Source: Sandaracinaceae bacterium (GTDB lineage Bacteria; Myxococcota_A; Polyangia; Polyangiales; Sandaracinaceae). From it: 64,000 bases of DNA. The notes beneath the pieces were generated by a model. It did no database searches, was not told where the DNA came from, and saw nothing but the letters and a program-made list of their open reading frames with translations. The translations under genes were made by a program, and so were the position numbers. Location: contig JAVJQK010000128.1 in NCBI GenBank assembly GCA_040218145.1, positions 62,001-126,000 of the forward strand, in the 5' to 3' direction. Shown here piece by piece: positions 8,571 through 16,694 of this stretch. Within the stretch, counting starts at the first letter, position 1; every line of letters starts with the position of its first letter.

Positions 8571-10111
8571 TGGACGCAGGTCCCTACCGCGAGATGATCG
8601 GCGCGGCGAGGCTCGTGCCGCCGCCCACGCACGCGCGGCGCGTGGCCGTCGCGCTGACGATCTCGTTCCTCGCCTTCGTGCTCTTCGCCTTGCTCTCGCC
8701 CTGGCGACAGAACGTGACGGGCGAGGGGCGCGTGATCGCCTACACGCCGCTCGAGCGGCAGCAGAACATCGAGGCCCCGGTGAGCGGGCGCGTGGTCCGC
8801 TGGCACGTGCAGGAGGGCTCGGTCGTACGTGCGGGGGATCCGATCGTCGACATCTCGGACAATGACCCTCGCTTGATGGAGCGTCTCGAGGTGCGGCGCG
8901 CGGCCCAGGTCGCGCAGCTCGAGACCTACGCGCAGCGCGTCGCGGCGGCGCGGGCCCAGGTGGAGGCGACCGAGCGTGGGCAGCGTCAGGCGATCCGCGC
9001 CGCGGAGGCGCGCCTCCGCGTGGCCACGCAGTCGGTCGAGGCGGCGCGGCAGAGCGAGCAGGCGGCGGAGGCGGCGCTCGACACGGCGCGCCTCAACCTG
9101 GCGCGGCAGCGAGCCCTCGAGGAGCAGGGCCTCGCGTCCCAGCGGCAGCTGGAGCTGGCCATCCTCGCCGAGCAGCGCGCGAGCACCTCGCGGGAGTCCG
9201 CGCGCGCGCGCCTCTCGGCCGCCACGTCGGAGCTGGCCGGCAAGCAGGCCGACCTCGAGCGGGCGAGGGCGGACGCGGACTCGGCCCAGGCCGGCGCGGG
9301 CGCCTCGCTCCAGGCCGCCGTCGCGGGTGAGGCGAGCGCGCGGGCCAGCCTCGCCAGCCTGGAGTCGCAGATCGCGCGCCAGGAGTCCCAGCAGGTGACC
9401 GCCCCGCGCGACGGGACGATCTTCCGCCTCGTCGCCAACCAGGGCGGTGAGCAGGTGAGCGCGGGCGACACGCTCGCCATCCTCGTGCCGGACACCCTGA
9501 GCCGCGCGGTGGAGGTGTGGGTCGACGGAAACGACGCGGCGATCATCGAGGCCGGGCGTCCGGTGCGGATCCAGTTCGAGGGCTGGCCGGCGGTGCAGTT
9601 CGCGGGCTGGCCGTCCGTCGCGGTCGGCACGTTCGGGGGTCGCGTCGCGTTCGTGGACTCCACCGACGACGGGCAAGGAAACTTCCGGGTGGTCGTCGTC
9701 CCGCAGGCGGGCGAAGAGCCGTGGCCCGAGGCGCGCTTCCTGCGCCAGGGCACGCGGGTCAACGCGTGGGTCCTGCTGCGTCGCGTCACCGTCGGCTTCG
9801 AGCTCTGGCGCCAGCTCAACGGCTTCCCGCCCAGCCTCGACGTGCCCCCGACGACCACGACGCGAGGCGCCAGCTCCAGCAGCTACGGCGGCGGCTACGG
9901 TGGTGGCGGCGACTACGGCTCCAGCGACTACGGCTCCAACTCGAGCAGCTACGGCGGCGGGAGCTACGGCGGCGGCGGCTACGGCGGCGGCGGCTACGGC
10001 GGCTACGGCGGCAGCGACTACGGCGGCGGCGGCGAGTACGGGGACTCGGACTACGCCGGCGTCGACGACTACGGCGGGGGCGCGGGCTACGGCGCAGCGG
10101 GGGGCTACTGA
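8567..10111 (+). CDS. HlyD-type periplasmic adaptor with Gly/Tyr/Ser-rich C-terminal tail
   Basis: The 514-residue membrane fusion protein has one transmembrane helix (about residues 26-47). A first half-lipoyl/barrel segment follows (NVTGEGRVIAYTPLERQQNI, EAPVSGRVVRWHVQEGSVV), then a long Ala/Arg/Glu-rich coiled coil (about 105-275), a second half-lipoyl segment (VTAPRDGTIFRLVANQGGEQ) and a beta-barrel domain. The last 80 or so residues are low complexity, built from SYGGG, GGYGG and DYG units, which is not usual for this family. It should bridge the inner-membrane exporter and the TolC-type channel. The start ATGATG overlaps the stop of the exporter gene and AGAGGTG lies just upstream. Confidence 0.9.
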   Translation: MMDAGPYREMIGAARLVPPPTHARRVAVALTISFLAFVLFALLSPWRQNVTGEGRVIAYTPLERQQNIEAPVSGRVVRWHVQEGSVVRAGDPIVDISDNDPRLMERLEVRRAAQVAQLETYAQRVAAARAQVEATERGQRQAIRAAEARLRVATQSVEAARQSEQAAEAALDTARLNLARQRALEEQGLASQRQLELAILAEQRASTSRESARARLSAATSELAGKQADLERARADADSAQAGAGASLQAAVAGEASARASLASLESQIARQESQQVTAPRDGTIFRLVANQGGEQVSAGDTLAILVPDTLSRAVEVWVDGNDAAIIEAGRPVRIQFEGWPAVQFAGWPSVAVGTFGGRVAFVDSTDDGQGNFRVVVVPQAGEEPWPEARFLRQGTRVNAWVLLRRVTVGFELWRQLNGFPPSLDVPPTTTTRGASSSSYGGGYGGGGDYGSSDYGSNSSSYGGGSYGGGGYGGGGYGGYGGSDYGGGGEYGDSDYAGVDDYGGGAGYGAAGGY

Positions 10112-11598
10112 TGACGCGCGCGCTGATCTCGCTCGCGGCCTGGGGCCTCGCCTCGGTCGCGGCGGCCCAGGTGCCTCCCCCCAGCCGCGTGCCGCTGCCG
10201 CCGCTCCCCGAGATGGGGCGGGTGGACGTCGGCGGCGGCGAGCCGCTCACCCTCGGGCAGGTGCTCTCTTCGGTCGAGCGCCATCACCCCGCCATCGAGG
10301 GCGCCCGTCAGGAGCTCGCCGCGGCGGAGGGGGAGCGCTTCGCGGCGGAGGGCGGCTTCGACACCACCCTCTCCGGGCAGGCCTGGATGGCGCCGGCCGG
10401 CTACTACCAGTGGGGACGCGCCCACGCGACCCTGTCGCAGCCGACCCCGCTCTGGGGCGCGACCTTCTACGGCGGCTGGCGCTTCGGCCGCCCCTTCGAC
10501 GCGGACGAGGGGAGCGATCCCGGCATCCCGTCCTACTACCGAAACTACGAGACCCTCGACGGAGGCGAGCTGCGCGCCGGGGTGCGCGTGCCCCTCTGGC
10601 GTGACGGACCGATCGACGGACGCCGTCGTCGGCTCTGGGCCGCCGAGCACTACCGGGACGCCTACGCGCAGTACCTCGAGGTCCGCCGGCTCTACGTCGG
10701 CTACGAGGCGGCGAGCGCGTACTGGTACTGGGCGGCGGCGGGGCGCAAGTACCGCGTCGCGGCGGAGCTGCTCGATCTGGCCGAGGCGCGCGACGCGCAG
10801 ATCCGCGCCCAGGTGGCGGCCGGCGCGTACCCCGCCATCGAGGCGCTCGAGAACCGGCGCGTGATCCTGGCGCGGCGGCGTGATCTCGTGACCGCGCGAC
10901 GCGCGCTCGAGCAGGCCGCGATCTCGCTCTCGCTCTACGTGCGCGATCGGAGCGGCGAGCCGATCGTGCCCTCCGCGGCCCGGGTCCCGGGCGAGATCCC
11001 GCTGCCCGCGCCCGCGCCGCCGCCGCTCGCGGACGCGGTGCAGCGCGCGAGCCGACGCCACCCCATCGTGCAGCGCTACGAGGCGCTCCAGCGTCGCCAG
11101 CAGGTCTACGTCGACTACGCCGAGAACCGCTTCTCGCCGCGCGTCGACGTGCAGCTCGAGGCGAGCGTCGATCTCGGCGACGGCAACGACCGCCAGCGCT
11201 CGACCTACGAGGACCCGGTCGTGGAGGGCTCGGTGCTGCTCGAGATCCCGCTCCAGTTCCGCGACGCGCGCGGGGGCATCCAGCGAGAGCGCGCCGACCT
11301 GGCCGCGCTGCGCGAGGAGGCGCGGCTCGCGCGGGACCAGATCGCGCAGAGCGTTCGGGACGCGCACAGCGCGCTCGTCGCGGCGCACGACGGATTGGCG
11401 CTGGCGCAGGAGGCGGCCGACGTCGCCACCGCGGTGGCCCGCGCGGAGCGGACCCGCTTCGAGCTCGGCGCGACCCAGCTGCTCATCGTGAACCTGCGCG
11501 AGCAGTACGCGGCCGAGGCGCAGAAGTACCTCGCGGAGGCCCGCGCCGAGCTGCAGATCGCGCACGCGCGATGGCGGGCCGTCGTGCCCCCGGAGTAG
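10111..11598 (+). CDS. TolC-type outer membrane efflux/secretion channel
   Basis: The 495-residue product has a cleavable signal peptide (ALISLAAWGLASVAAAQ) and the duplicated helical layout of outer membrane efflux proteins. The first repeat begins at LTLGQVLSSVERHHPAIEGA and the second at LADAVQRASRRHPIVQRYEA; both contain the family's Asn/His-Pro element. Aromatic-rich stretches (WMAPAGYYQWGRAHA, YYRNYETLDGG) fit beta-barrel strands. The ATG overlaps the previous stop by one base (TGATG). With the two preceding genes it forms a complete tripartite type I secretion or efflux set. Confidence 0.9.
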   Translation: MTRALISLAAWGLASVAAAQVPPPSRVPLPPLPEMGRVDVGGGEPLTLGQVLSSVERHHPAIEGARQELAAAEGERFAAEGGFDTTLSGQAWMAPAGYYQWGRAHATLSQPTPLWGATFYGGWRFGRPFDADEGSDPGIPSYYRNYETLDGGELRAGVRVPLWRDGPIDGRRRRLWAAEHYRDAYAQYLEVRRLYVGYEAASAYWYWAAAGRKYRVAAELLDLAEARDAQIRAQVAAGAYPAIEALENRRVILARRRDLVTARRALEQAAISLSLYVRDRSGEPIVPSAARVPGEIPLPAPAPPPLADAVQRASRRHPIVQRYEALQRRQQVYVDYAENRFSPRVDVQLEASVDLGDGNDRQRSTYEDPVVEGSVLLEIPLQFRDARGGIQRERADLAALREEARLARDQIAQSVRDAHSALVAAHDGLALAQEAADVATAVARAERTRFELGATQLLIVNLREQYAAEAQKYLAEARAELQIAHARWRAVVPPE

Positions 11599-11608
11599 GG
11601 TCCGGTCC

Positions 11609-12778
11609 ATGCGAGACCGATTCGCCGCGCTCGGCGCCCGCCTCGAAGACGCCTGGGCCGCCGCCCACCGCGAAGAGGAGGCGTTCCCGGACGTCGCCGA
11701 GGAGGTGCTCGCCGGCTTCGACCTCGCCTTCGACCGGGAGGCCTTCCTCGACGACGTGCTCGACCCCGCCGCGCCGCAGCTCGCGCAGCTCGCGCCGGTC
11801 GGCGTCTTCGGCCAGCCCGGCTTCACCGTCTTCCACGGCGACGGCTTCGTGGTCGACATCTACTACTGGCTCGACTCGCTCAGCGCGATCCACAACCACC
11901 CGTTCTGCGGCGTGTTCACCGTGCTCGAGGGCTTCAGCGTGCACGCGGAGTACGCGTTCGAGGAGACGCGGCGCTTCAGCGAGCGCGTGCGCCTCGGGCC
12001 GATCCGCCTGCGCGCGCTCAGCGTGGTCGAGGCCGGCGAGCGGCGGCGCTTCTCCCTCGCGCGCCACCCGCTCGTCCACGCCCTCGTGCACGTGCCGAAG
12101 CCGAGCCTGTCGATGGTGGTGCGCACCGTGCGGACCGAGGGCTACCTGCGCTACCTGCCGCCGTCGCTGGTGTTGCCGATCGACGCGCCCAACGACCGCG
12201 TGAGCCGGCAGCTGGCGATGCTGGAGTCCCTGCGTCAGGCGCACGACCCGCGCTTCCCCGAGCGCGCGCTTGCGTTCCTCGGGCGCGCCGATCTCGAGGC
12301 GGGGTTCCGCGCGCTCACGCCGATGTGGCCCGACTGCGACGAGGACGATCGGCGCACCCTGCTCGACGCCCTGCGCCCCCGGCACGGCGACGCGGTCGAC
12401 GCGATCCCGCCCGCGCTCGACCACGCCACCCGCACCCAGGCCGCGGACCAGCTGCGGCGCGCGATGACGGCGAGCGAGGACCGGCTGGTCGCGACCGCGC
12501 TCATGCTCGCCGAGGACCGCGCGCAGGTGCTCTCGCTGGTCGGCGCGCGCGCCGACGATCCGGTCGCGGCCCTCCACCGCTTCTTCGACGACCACGCGCT
12601 CTTCGGCTCCGAGGTCGATCAGGTGGTCGGCCACGCGCTCGTCGACGGCCTGGCGCCGCCGGCCATCGCGGCGCGGCTCCGCGAGCGGCTCGGCCCCGAC
12701 GCCGCGATCGACGAGGCCGCCCTCGGCGTCATCGACCCGAGCAGCCCGATGTGGGCGCTCCGCGCGCCTACTCGGTAG
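11609..12778 (+). CDS. Cupin-like putative metal-binding protein, last gene of secretion operon
   Basis: The 389-residue cytosolic protein has no signal peptide. The central part (about residues 65-180) looks like a cupin: DSLSAIHNHPFCGVFTVLEG supplies an HxH pair (about residues 95 and 97) and a downstream Glu, and a second His cluster is HPLVHALVHVPKPS. This arrangement recalls small-molecule dioxygenases of the cysteine dioxygenase type, but I cannot assign a substrate. The C-terminal half is helical and Asp/Arg-rich. It follows the TolC gene by 10 bp and is probably co-transcribed, so it may modify the exported substrate or make a precursor. Its 3' end overlaps the convergent GGDEF gene by 11 bp. 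Confidence 0.6.
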   Translation: MRDRFAALGARLEDAWAAAHREEEAFPDVAEEVLAGFDLAFDREAFLDDVLDPAAPQLAQLAPVGVFGQPGFTVFHGDGFVVDIYYWLDSLSAIHNHPFCGVFTVLEGFSVHAEYAFEETRRFSERVRLGPIRLRALSVVEAGERRRFSLARHPLVHALVHVPKPSLSMVVRTVRTEGYLRYLPPSLVLPIDAPNDRVSRQLAMLESLRQAHDPRFPERALAFLGRADLEAGFRALTPMWPDCDEDDRRTLLDALRPRHGDAVDAIPPALDHATRTQAADQLRRAMTASEDRLVATALMLAEDRAQVLSLVGARADDPVAALHRFFDDHALFGSEVDQVVGHALVDGLAPPAIAARLRERLGPDAAIDEAALGVIDPSSPMWALRAPTR

Positions 12779-14102
12779 CCGAGCTTTCGGCGACCCGGAC
12801 GAGGTTGCGACCCGCGTGCTTGGCCTCGTAGAGAGCCTCGTCGGCGCGCTGCACCATGGAGCGCGTGTTGTCGCCGGTCTCGAAGACCGACACGCCGACG
12901 CTGACCGAGAGGGAGAGGGTCTCTCCGGTCGGCTCGCCGGTGGTGTCTTCCATGACGAAGGGCGTCGACGCGACGCGACCGCGGATGCGCTCGGCGATCA
13001 GCTCGGCCTCGCGCACGCCCGAGTGGATCATCAGGACGGCGAACTCCTCGCCCCCGTAGCGCGCGACCACGTCGGTGCCGCGCAGGCACGAGAGCACGAT
13101 GTTCGCGAGGTGCACCAGCACGAGGTCACCCACCAGGTGCCCGTGGCTGTCGTTGATGTTCTTGAAGTGGTCGGCGTCCACCATCGCCACCGCCATCGGG
13201 TAGCCGTAGCGCGCGGCGCGGGAGAGCTCCTGCTCGATGCGCTGCTTGAAGTAGCGGTGGTTGAAGCAGCGGGTCAGCCCGTCGCGGATCGCCATCTGCC
13301 GCAGCGCGGTCAGGCGGCTCAGGTGCGAGCGCACCCGCGCGACGAGCTCACGCGGCTCGAAGGGCTTCGAGATGTAGTCGTTGCCGCCGACCTCGAGGCC
13401 ACGCACGCGCTCGTCGAGCTCCCCCTTGCGGGTGACGAAGATGATCGGCGTGAAGGCGAGGGCGGGGTGGCTGCGCACGCGGCGGCAGATCTCGAAGCCG
13501 TCGATCTCCGGCATCGCGACGTCGAGCACGACGAGGTCGGGCAGCTCCTTCTCGATCCGGTCGAGCGCCTCGACCGCGTTCGTGGTGTAGGAGCTGACGA
13601 AGCCGCTCGCCCGCAGGGTGTTGTCGATCAGGCTGGCGCTGAACGCGTCGTCGTCCACCACGAGGATCTTCGAGAGCTGGCGGCCTTCGCCCACCGACTC
13701 GGGCACCGACAGCCCCTCCATCGACTCGGGCGGCATGCTGGCGCGCGGCAGTGGCCGCTCGCTGAAGCGCGCGCCGTGCTCCTCGAGCGTGACGCCGACC
13801 CCGGTCAGCCCCTCGGCGACGAGCTGCGCGACCACGGATGGATCTTCGATGGTGCCGCGCCGGCACAGCTCGAGCGTGCGCTCGGTGAGCGCGGCGTGCG
13901 CCGACAGCAGCGCGAAGCCCACCGACTGCGCGCTGCCCGCGATCCGGTGAAAGAAGCGCGTGATCTGGTCCAGCGCCTCGAGGTCGCCGGGGCTCTGGAG
14001 ATAGCGCTCCTGTGCGTCCCGCGCGGCACGGTAGCCGTGCTCGAGCTCGCGCAGGAACAGCACCTGGAGCTCGAAGCGCTCCCCGGGAGGGATGTCCGGC
14101 AT
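12768..14102 (-). CDS. Hpt-REC-GGDEF diguanylate cyclase
   Basis: The 444-residue soluble signalling protein begins with an Hpt-like helical domain (about residues 15-115) whose FFHRIAGSAQSVG element holds a candidate phospho-His. The receiver domain spans about 144-262 (KILVVDDDAF, phospho-acceptor in LVVLDVAMPEIDG, Lys in DYISKPFEP). The GGDEF domain spans about 270-435 with active-site GGEEF. RGTD lies five residues before GGEEF and is an intact RxxD inhibitory site. The protein should make cyclic di-GMP under phosphorelay control with product feedback. No partner kinase is adjacent. The gene is monocistronic and convergent with the secretion operon. Confidence 0.93.
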   Translation of the reverse strand: MPDIPPGERFELQVLFLRELEHGYRAARDAQERYLQSPGDLEALDQITRFFHRIAGSAQSVGFALLSAHAALTERTLELCRRGTIEDPSVVAQLVAEGLTGVGVTLEEHGARFSERPLPRASMPPESMEGLSVPESVGEGRQLSKILVVDDDAFSASLIDNTLRASGFVSSYTTNAVEALDRIEKELPDLVVLDVAMPEIDGFEICRRVRSHPALAFTPIIFVTRKGELDERVRGLEVGGNDYISKPFEPRELVARVRSHLSRLTALRQMAIRDGLTRCFNHRYFKQRIEQELSRAARYGYPMAVAMVDADHFKNINDSHGHLVGDLVLVHLANIVLSCLRGTDVVARYGGEEFAVLMIHSGVREAELIAERIRGRVASTPFVMEDTTGEPTGETLSLSVSVGVSVFETGDNTRSMVQRADEALYEAKHAGRNLVRVAESSATE

Positions 14103-14148
14103 GTTGGGAGAGTAGGGAAACGGCGGAGGCGCCGCGAATTTGAGGCGC

Positions 14149-15822
14149 TCAGTAGGACGTGTCGCCGGTGCGGAGGTCGTGACCGGTCGTCATGCCCGCC
14201 GGATGCAGCGCCGTGATGTCGCAGGTCGTCACGCCGCCCGCGACGCGGGTGACCACGTCGGCCACCCGCCACATGAGCCCCATCTCACCCGTCTCGCTCG
14301 ACATGAAGCCCGCGACCTGGTCCGGCGCCGCGCCGAAGGTCGCGGCGATCTCTCCGCCGCAGTAGATGTTGACGAGCGGGTAGGTCGCGCTGGAGCCGCT
14401 GTAGTAGTTGACCATGACCCGGAACGCGTCGCCCTCGTTCGGCACGTCGACGTTGATGTTCTCAGGGACGTACGACGACGTCTCCACGACGTTGTCGATG
14501 TCGAGGCGCGGGTTGTAACAGGCGCCGAACGACCCGGGCGGCAGCACGCACATCGCGGCGGGCGTGTTGGGGTAGCCCCAGTCGGGCCGCGCGCCGCCGA
14601 AGCCGCCCGCGAAGTCGTCGCAGTTGGCGTAGTGGCAGTCCTCGTCGCCGAACCACGCGGTGGTGCGGCCCTGCCGGCCGAGGTGCAGGTCGAGGTCGAC
14701 CGTGCCGCCGAAGCCCGCGGTGGGGCCGGTCTGGTCCCAGCACAGCTCCACCCGCAGCCCCGGCCCGCGCACGTGCACGATCCAGGTGCAGGTGAACTCG
14801 GTGCCGTCCGAGCGAGTCACGGTCAGCGTGACGGTGTAGTCGCCGCTGAGCGTCGTCTCGAGGGTGGCGTTACGTGAGCTGCCGTTGCGGAGGCGGTAGC
14901 TGAGCTGGCCATTCTCGCTCGTCGCGGTCGAGCCCGGGATCGCCTGGAACATGCGGTCGCAGGGCGTGCCCTCGACCTCCCAGCGCCACGACACCGCGTC
15001 GGCGCCCGAGTAGAACATCTCGCCGTCGAGGCGGTAGGCGGAGAACGGCGTCGCGTCCGGCACGCGCGGGTCGCCGGGCGCGGGGCAGGAGCCGACCGGC
15101 ACGCAGCCCGTGACCTCGTCCGTGCACCCGTTACAGTCGTTGTCGAGGTCGTCGCACGCCTCGCCGCTCGGGGCGATCCCGCCCTCGCAGGGTCCCCAGC
15201 CGAACTCGGTGCAGGTCTGGGTTCCGTCGGTGCAGGCGCCCACGTCGCGCCGGCCGGGCGGCCCGCCGAAGCAGCGCTGCACCGAGCCGGGCGCGCAGGC
15301 GCAGCCCTCGTCGACCATGCCGTCGCAGTCGTCGTCCGCGCCGTCGCAGAGGGACGCCGTGCCCTCGTTCACCGCGGCCACGCAGCCGTCGTCCACCCGC
15401 GCCTCGGGCGGGCAGACCGACATGACGATCATGCCCGAGTCGACGCCGGAGTCCACGCCCGAGTCCATGACGGGCGGCGGGCCGGCGTCGCGCATCAGGT
15501 TGGGCCAGTCCGCGTCGAGGTGGTCCGGCACTCCGTCGCCGTCCGAGTCGGGGGGCGGCGTGCTCGGGTCACTGTCGCCCGCCTCGGTCCGATCCGGCAC
15601 CCCGTCGCCGTCCGAGTCCTCGTCCATCGCGTTGGGGATCCCGTCGCCGTCCGCGTCACCGGCCCCCTCGTCGGCGTCGCAGATCGTGTCCCCGTCGGCG
15701 TCGGGGCAGAACGCGTTGCCTCCGTCGCTCCCGCCGCCGTCGCGGCCGGGGATGGTGGCGGGCGTGCCGACGGTGCAGGCACAGGCGAAGAGCGCGATCA
15801 GCGCGGGCAGCGAGCGGTACAT
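14149..15822 (-). CDS. Lipoprotein with calcium-type Asp repeats, MopE-like Cys repeats and a C-terminal beta-domain
   Basis: The 557-residue product starts at MYRSLPALIALFACAC, where the signal peptide ends in a Cys-containing lipobox-like site. Residues about 30-105 are thrombospondin type 3-like repeats (DADGDGIPNAMDEDSDGDG) expected to bind calcium. Residues about 125-250 are Asp/Cys-rich MopE-like units (CDGADDDCDGMVDEGC, CDDLDNDCNGCTDE). The rest holds a PKD-like stretch (GDYTVTLTVTRSDG) and a domain beginning CWDQTG..GGTVDLDLHL, like YfaP-type domains found in other myxobacterial lipoproteins. The likely location is the outer membrane, surface exposed. The gene stands alone; its 46-bp gap to the GGDEF gene holds no obvious terminator. 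Confidence 0.85.
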   Translation of the reverse strand: MYRSLPALIALFACACTVGTPATIPGRDGGGSDGGNAFCPDADGDTICDADEGAGDADGDGIPNAMDEDSDGDGVPDRTEAGDSDPSTPPPDSDGDGVPDHLDADWPNLMRDAGPPPVMDSGVDSGVDSGMIVMSVCPPEARVDDGCVAAVNEGTASLCDGADDDCDGMVDEGCACAPGSVQRCFGGPPGRRDVGACTDGTQTCTEFGWGPCEGGIAPSGEACDDLDNDCNGCTDEVTGCVPVGSCPAPGDPRVPDATPFSAYRLDGEMFYSGADAVSWRWEVEGTPCDRMFQAIPGSTATSENGQLSYRLRNGSSRNATLETTLSGDYTVTLTVTRSDGTEFTCTWIVHVRGPGLRVELCWDQTGPTAGFGGTVDLDLHLGRQGRTTAWFGDEDCHYANCDDFAGGFGGARPDWGYPNTPAAMCVLPPGSFGACYNPRLDIDNVVETSSYVPENINVDVPNEGDAFRVMVNYYSGSSATYPLVNIYCGGEIAATFGAAPDQVAGFMSSETGEMGLMWRVADVVTRVAGGVTTCDITALHPAGMTTGHDLRTGDTSY

Positions 15823-15895
15823 CAGGGCCTCACGGTTGGGCAAAGAGCGAAGCGCCGACGCTAGCAGAACCCCGTCCGCCCACAAGCCCGGGTGA

Positions 15896-16067
15896 CTAGC
15901 CCCAAATCCAGCGCCTGGTTCCACAATGTGCCTGTATTTGGGGCTAGAAGCGCCGCAGGCGCGTCGTTTTCGGGTGAAGCGAAGGCGGCTTTGCCGCCGC
16001 AGCGAGGGGCTTTTGCGAAAAGCCCCTGACTAGAATTGCTAGGCCCGCAGCAAGCGCGAAGCGCTTG
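15896..16067. repeat. Cluster of short inverted repeats in a 351-bp gene-free region
   Basis: The gap between 15823 and 16173 holds no convincing gene but is packed with hairpins. A 12-bp inverted repeat, CTAGCCCCAAAT / ATTTGGGGCTAG, lies at 15896-15907 and 15936-15947. Then come GCGCC-GCA-GGCGC (15950-15962), GGCGGC-TTT-GCCGCC (15984-15998), AGGGGCTTTT-GCG-AAAAGCCCCT (16005-16027) and CAAGCGC-GAA-GCGCTTG (16051-16067). Six CTAG tetranucleotides occur within about 230 bp, which is unusual because CTAG is rare in most bacterial genomes. None of the stems is followed by a clear T-run. It may be a mobile repeat cluster or a structured RNA. Confidence 0.6.
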
Positions 16068-16173
16068 ATTCGGGACTAGGTCCCCGGGCGGGCCGCCCAC
16101 CGAGTCTCTGAGGGCGGCTCGCCGTGAGCGCAACCGGGGGCGGGTCAGGCCGTCGCCCGAGAGAGGATTCCCC

Positions 16174-16680
16174 ATGTCTCTGAACATCGACGTGCTCGCC
16201 GAGTACCTCCAGGATCACCTCGGAGGCGCGGCTGGTGCCATCGACCTTCTGCGCCGTCGTCTCGACGATGGTCGGGGTGACGGAGAGCTGCGAGAGCTGC
16301 TCGGCGGGATCGAGTCCCATCGCGAGAGCCTCGAGGCGCTGATGCGAGACCTCGAGATCGACCGAAGCAAGCTTCACCAGGTCGTGGGATGGCTCGCAGA
16401 GCGCATGTCACAGATCAAGCTCCAGGGTGAGGCGCTCCGCGACGGCGCGCTCCGCGACCTCTTGGAGTTGGAGACCCTCTCCATCGGTGTGCACGGAAAA
16501 CAGCGCCTCTGGCGCTCACTGAGCGCCATCCGCGACGGGCACCCTGCGCTTCAGGCCCTCGACCTGGACGCGCTGCTCGAGACCGGGGAACGGCAGCTGG
16601 AGATCGTCGAGCGGCATCGCCGAGCCGCCGTCGCCCGGGCCTTCCTCGAGGGGAGCGCGGCTGCCCCCGATCCGGCATGA
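16174..16680 (+). CDS. Hypothetical all-helical protein
   Basis: The 168-residue protein has no signal peptide, no membrane segment and no cysteine. The sequence is almost entirely amphipathic helix (VLAEYLQDHLGGAAGAIDLL, ESHRESLEALMRDLEIDRSK, WLAERMSQIKLQGEALRDGA), consistent with a four-helix bundle. I do not recognise a named family. It lies downstream of the hairpin cluster and is convergent with the membrane protein at 16695, 14 bp away. A role in the cytosol is all that can be inferred. Confidence 0.7.
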   Translation: MSLNIDVLAEYLQDHLGGAAGAIDLLRRRLDDGRGDGELRELLGGIESHRESLEALMRDLEIDRSKLHQVVGWLAERMSQIKLQGEALRDGALRDLLELETLSIGVHGKQRLWRSLSAIRDGHPALQALDLDALLETGERQLEIVERHRRAAVARAFLEGSAAAPDPA

Positions 16681-16694
16681 GGTGTCGGGGTTCG

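Noticed and set aside
15861-16187. 108-codon minus-strand frame across the hairpin cluster
   Set aside because: It is a translation through palindromic DNA with no ribosome binding site and no coding character, and it overlaps the start of the helical-protein gene.
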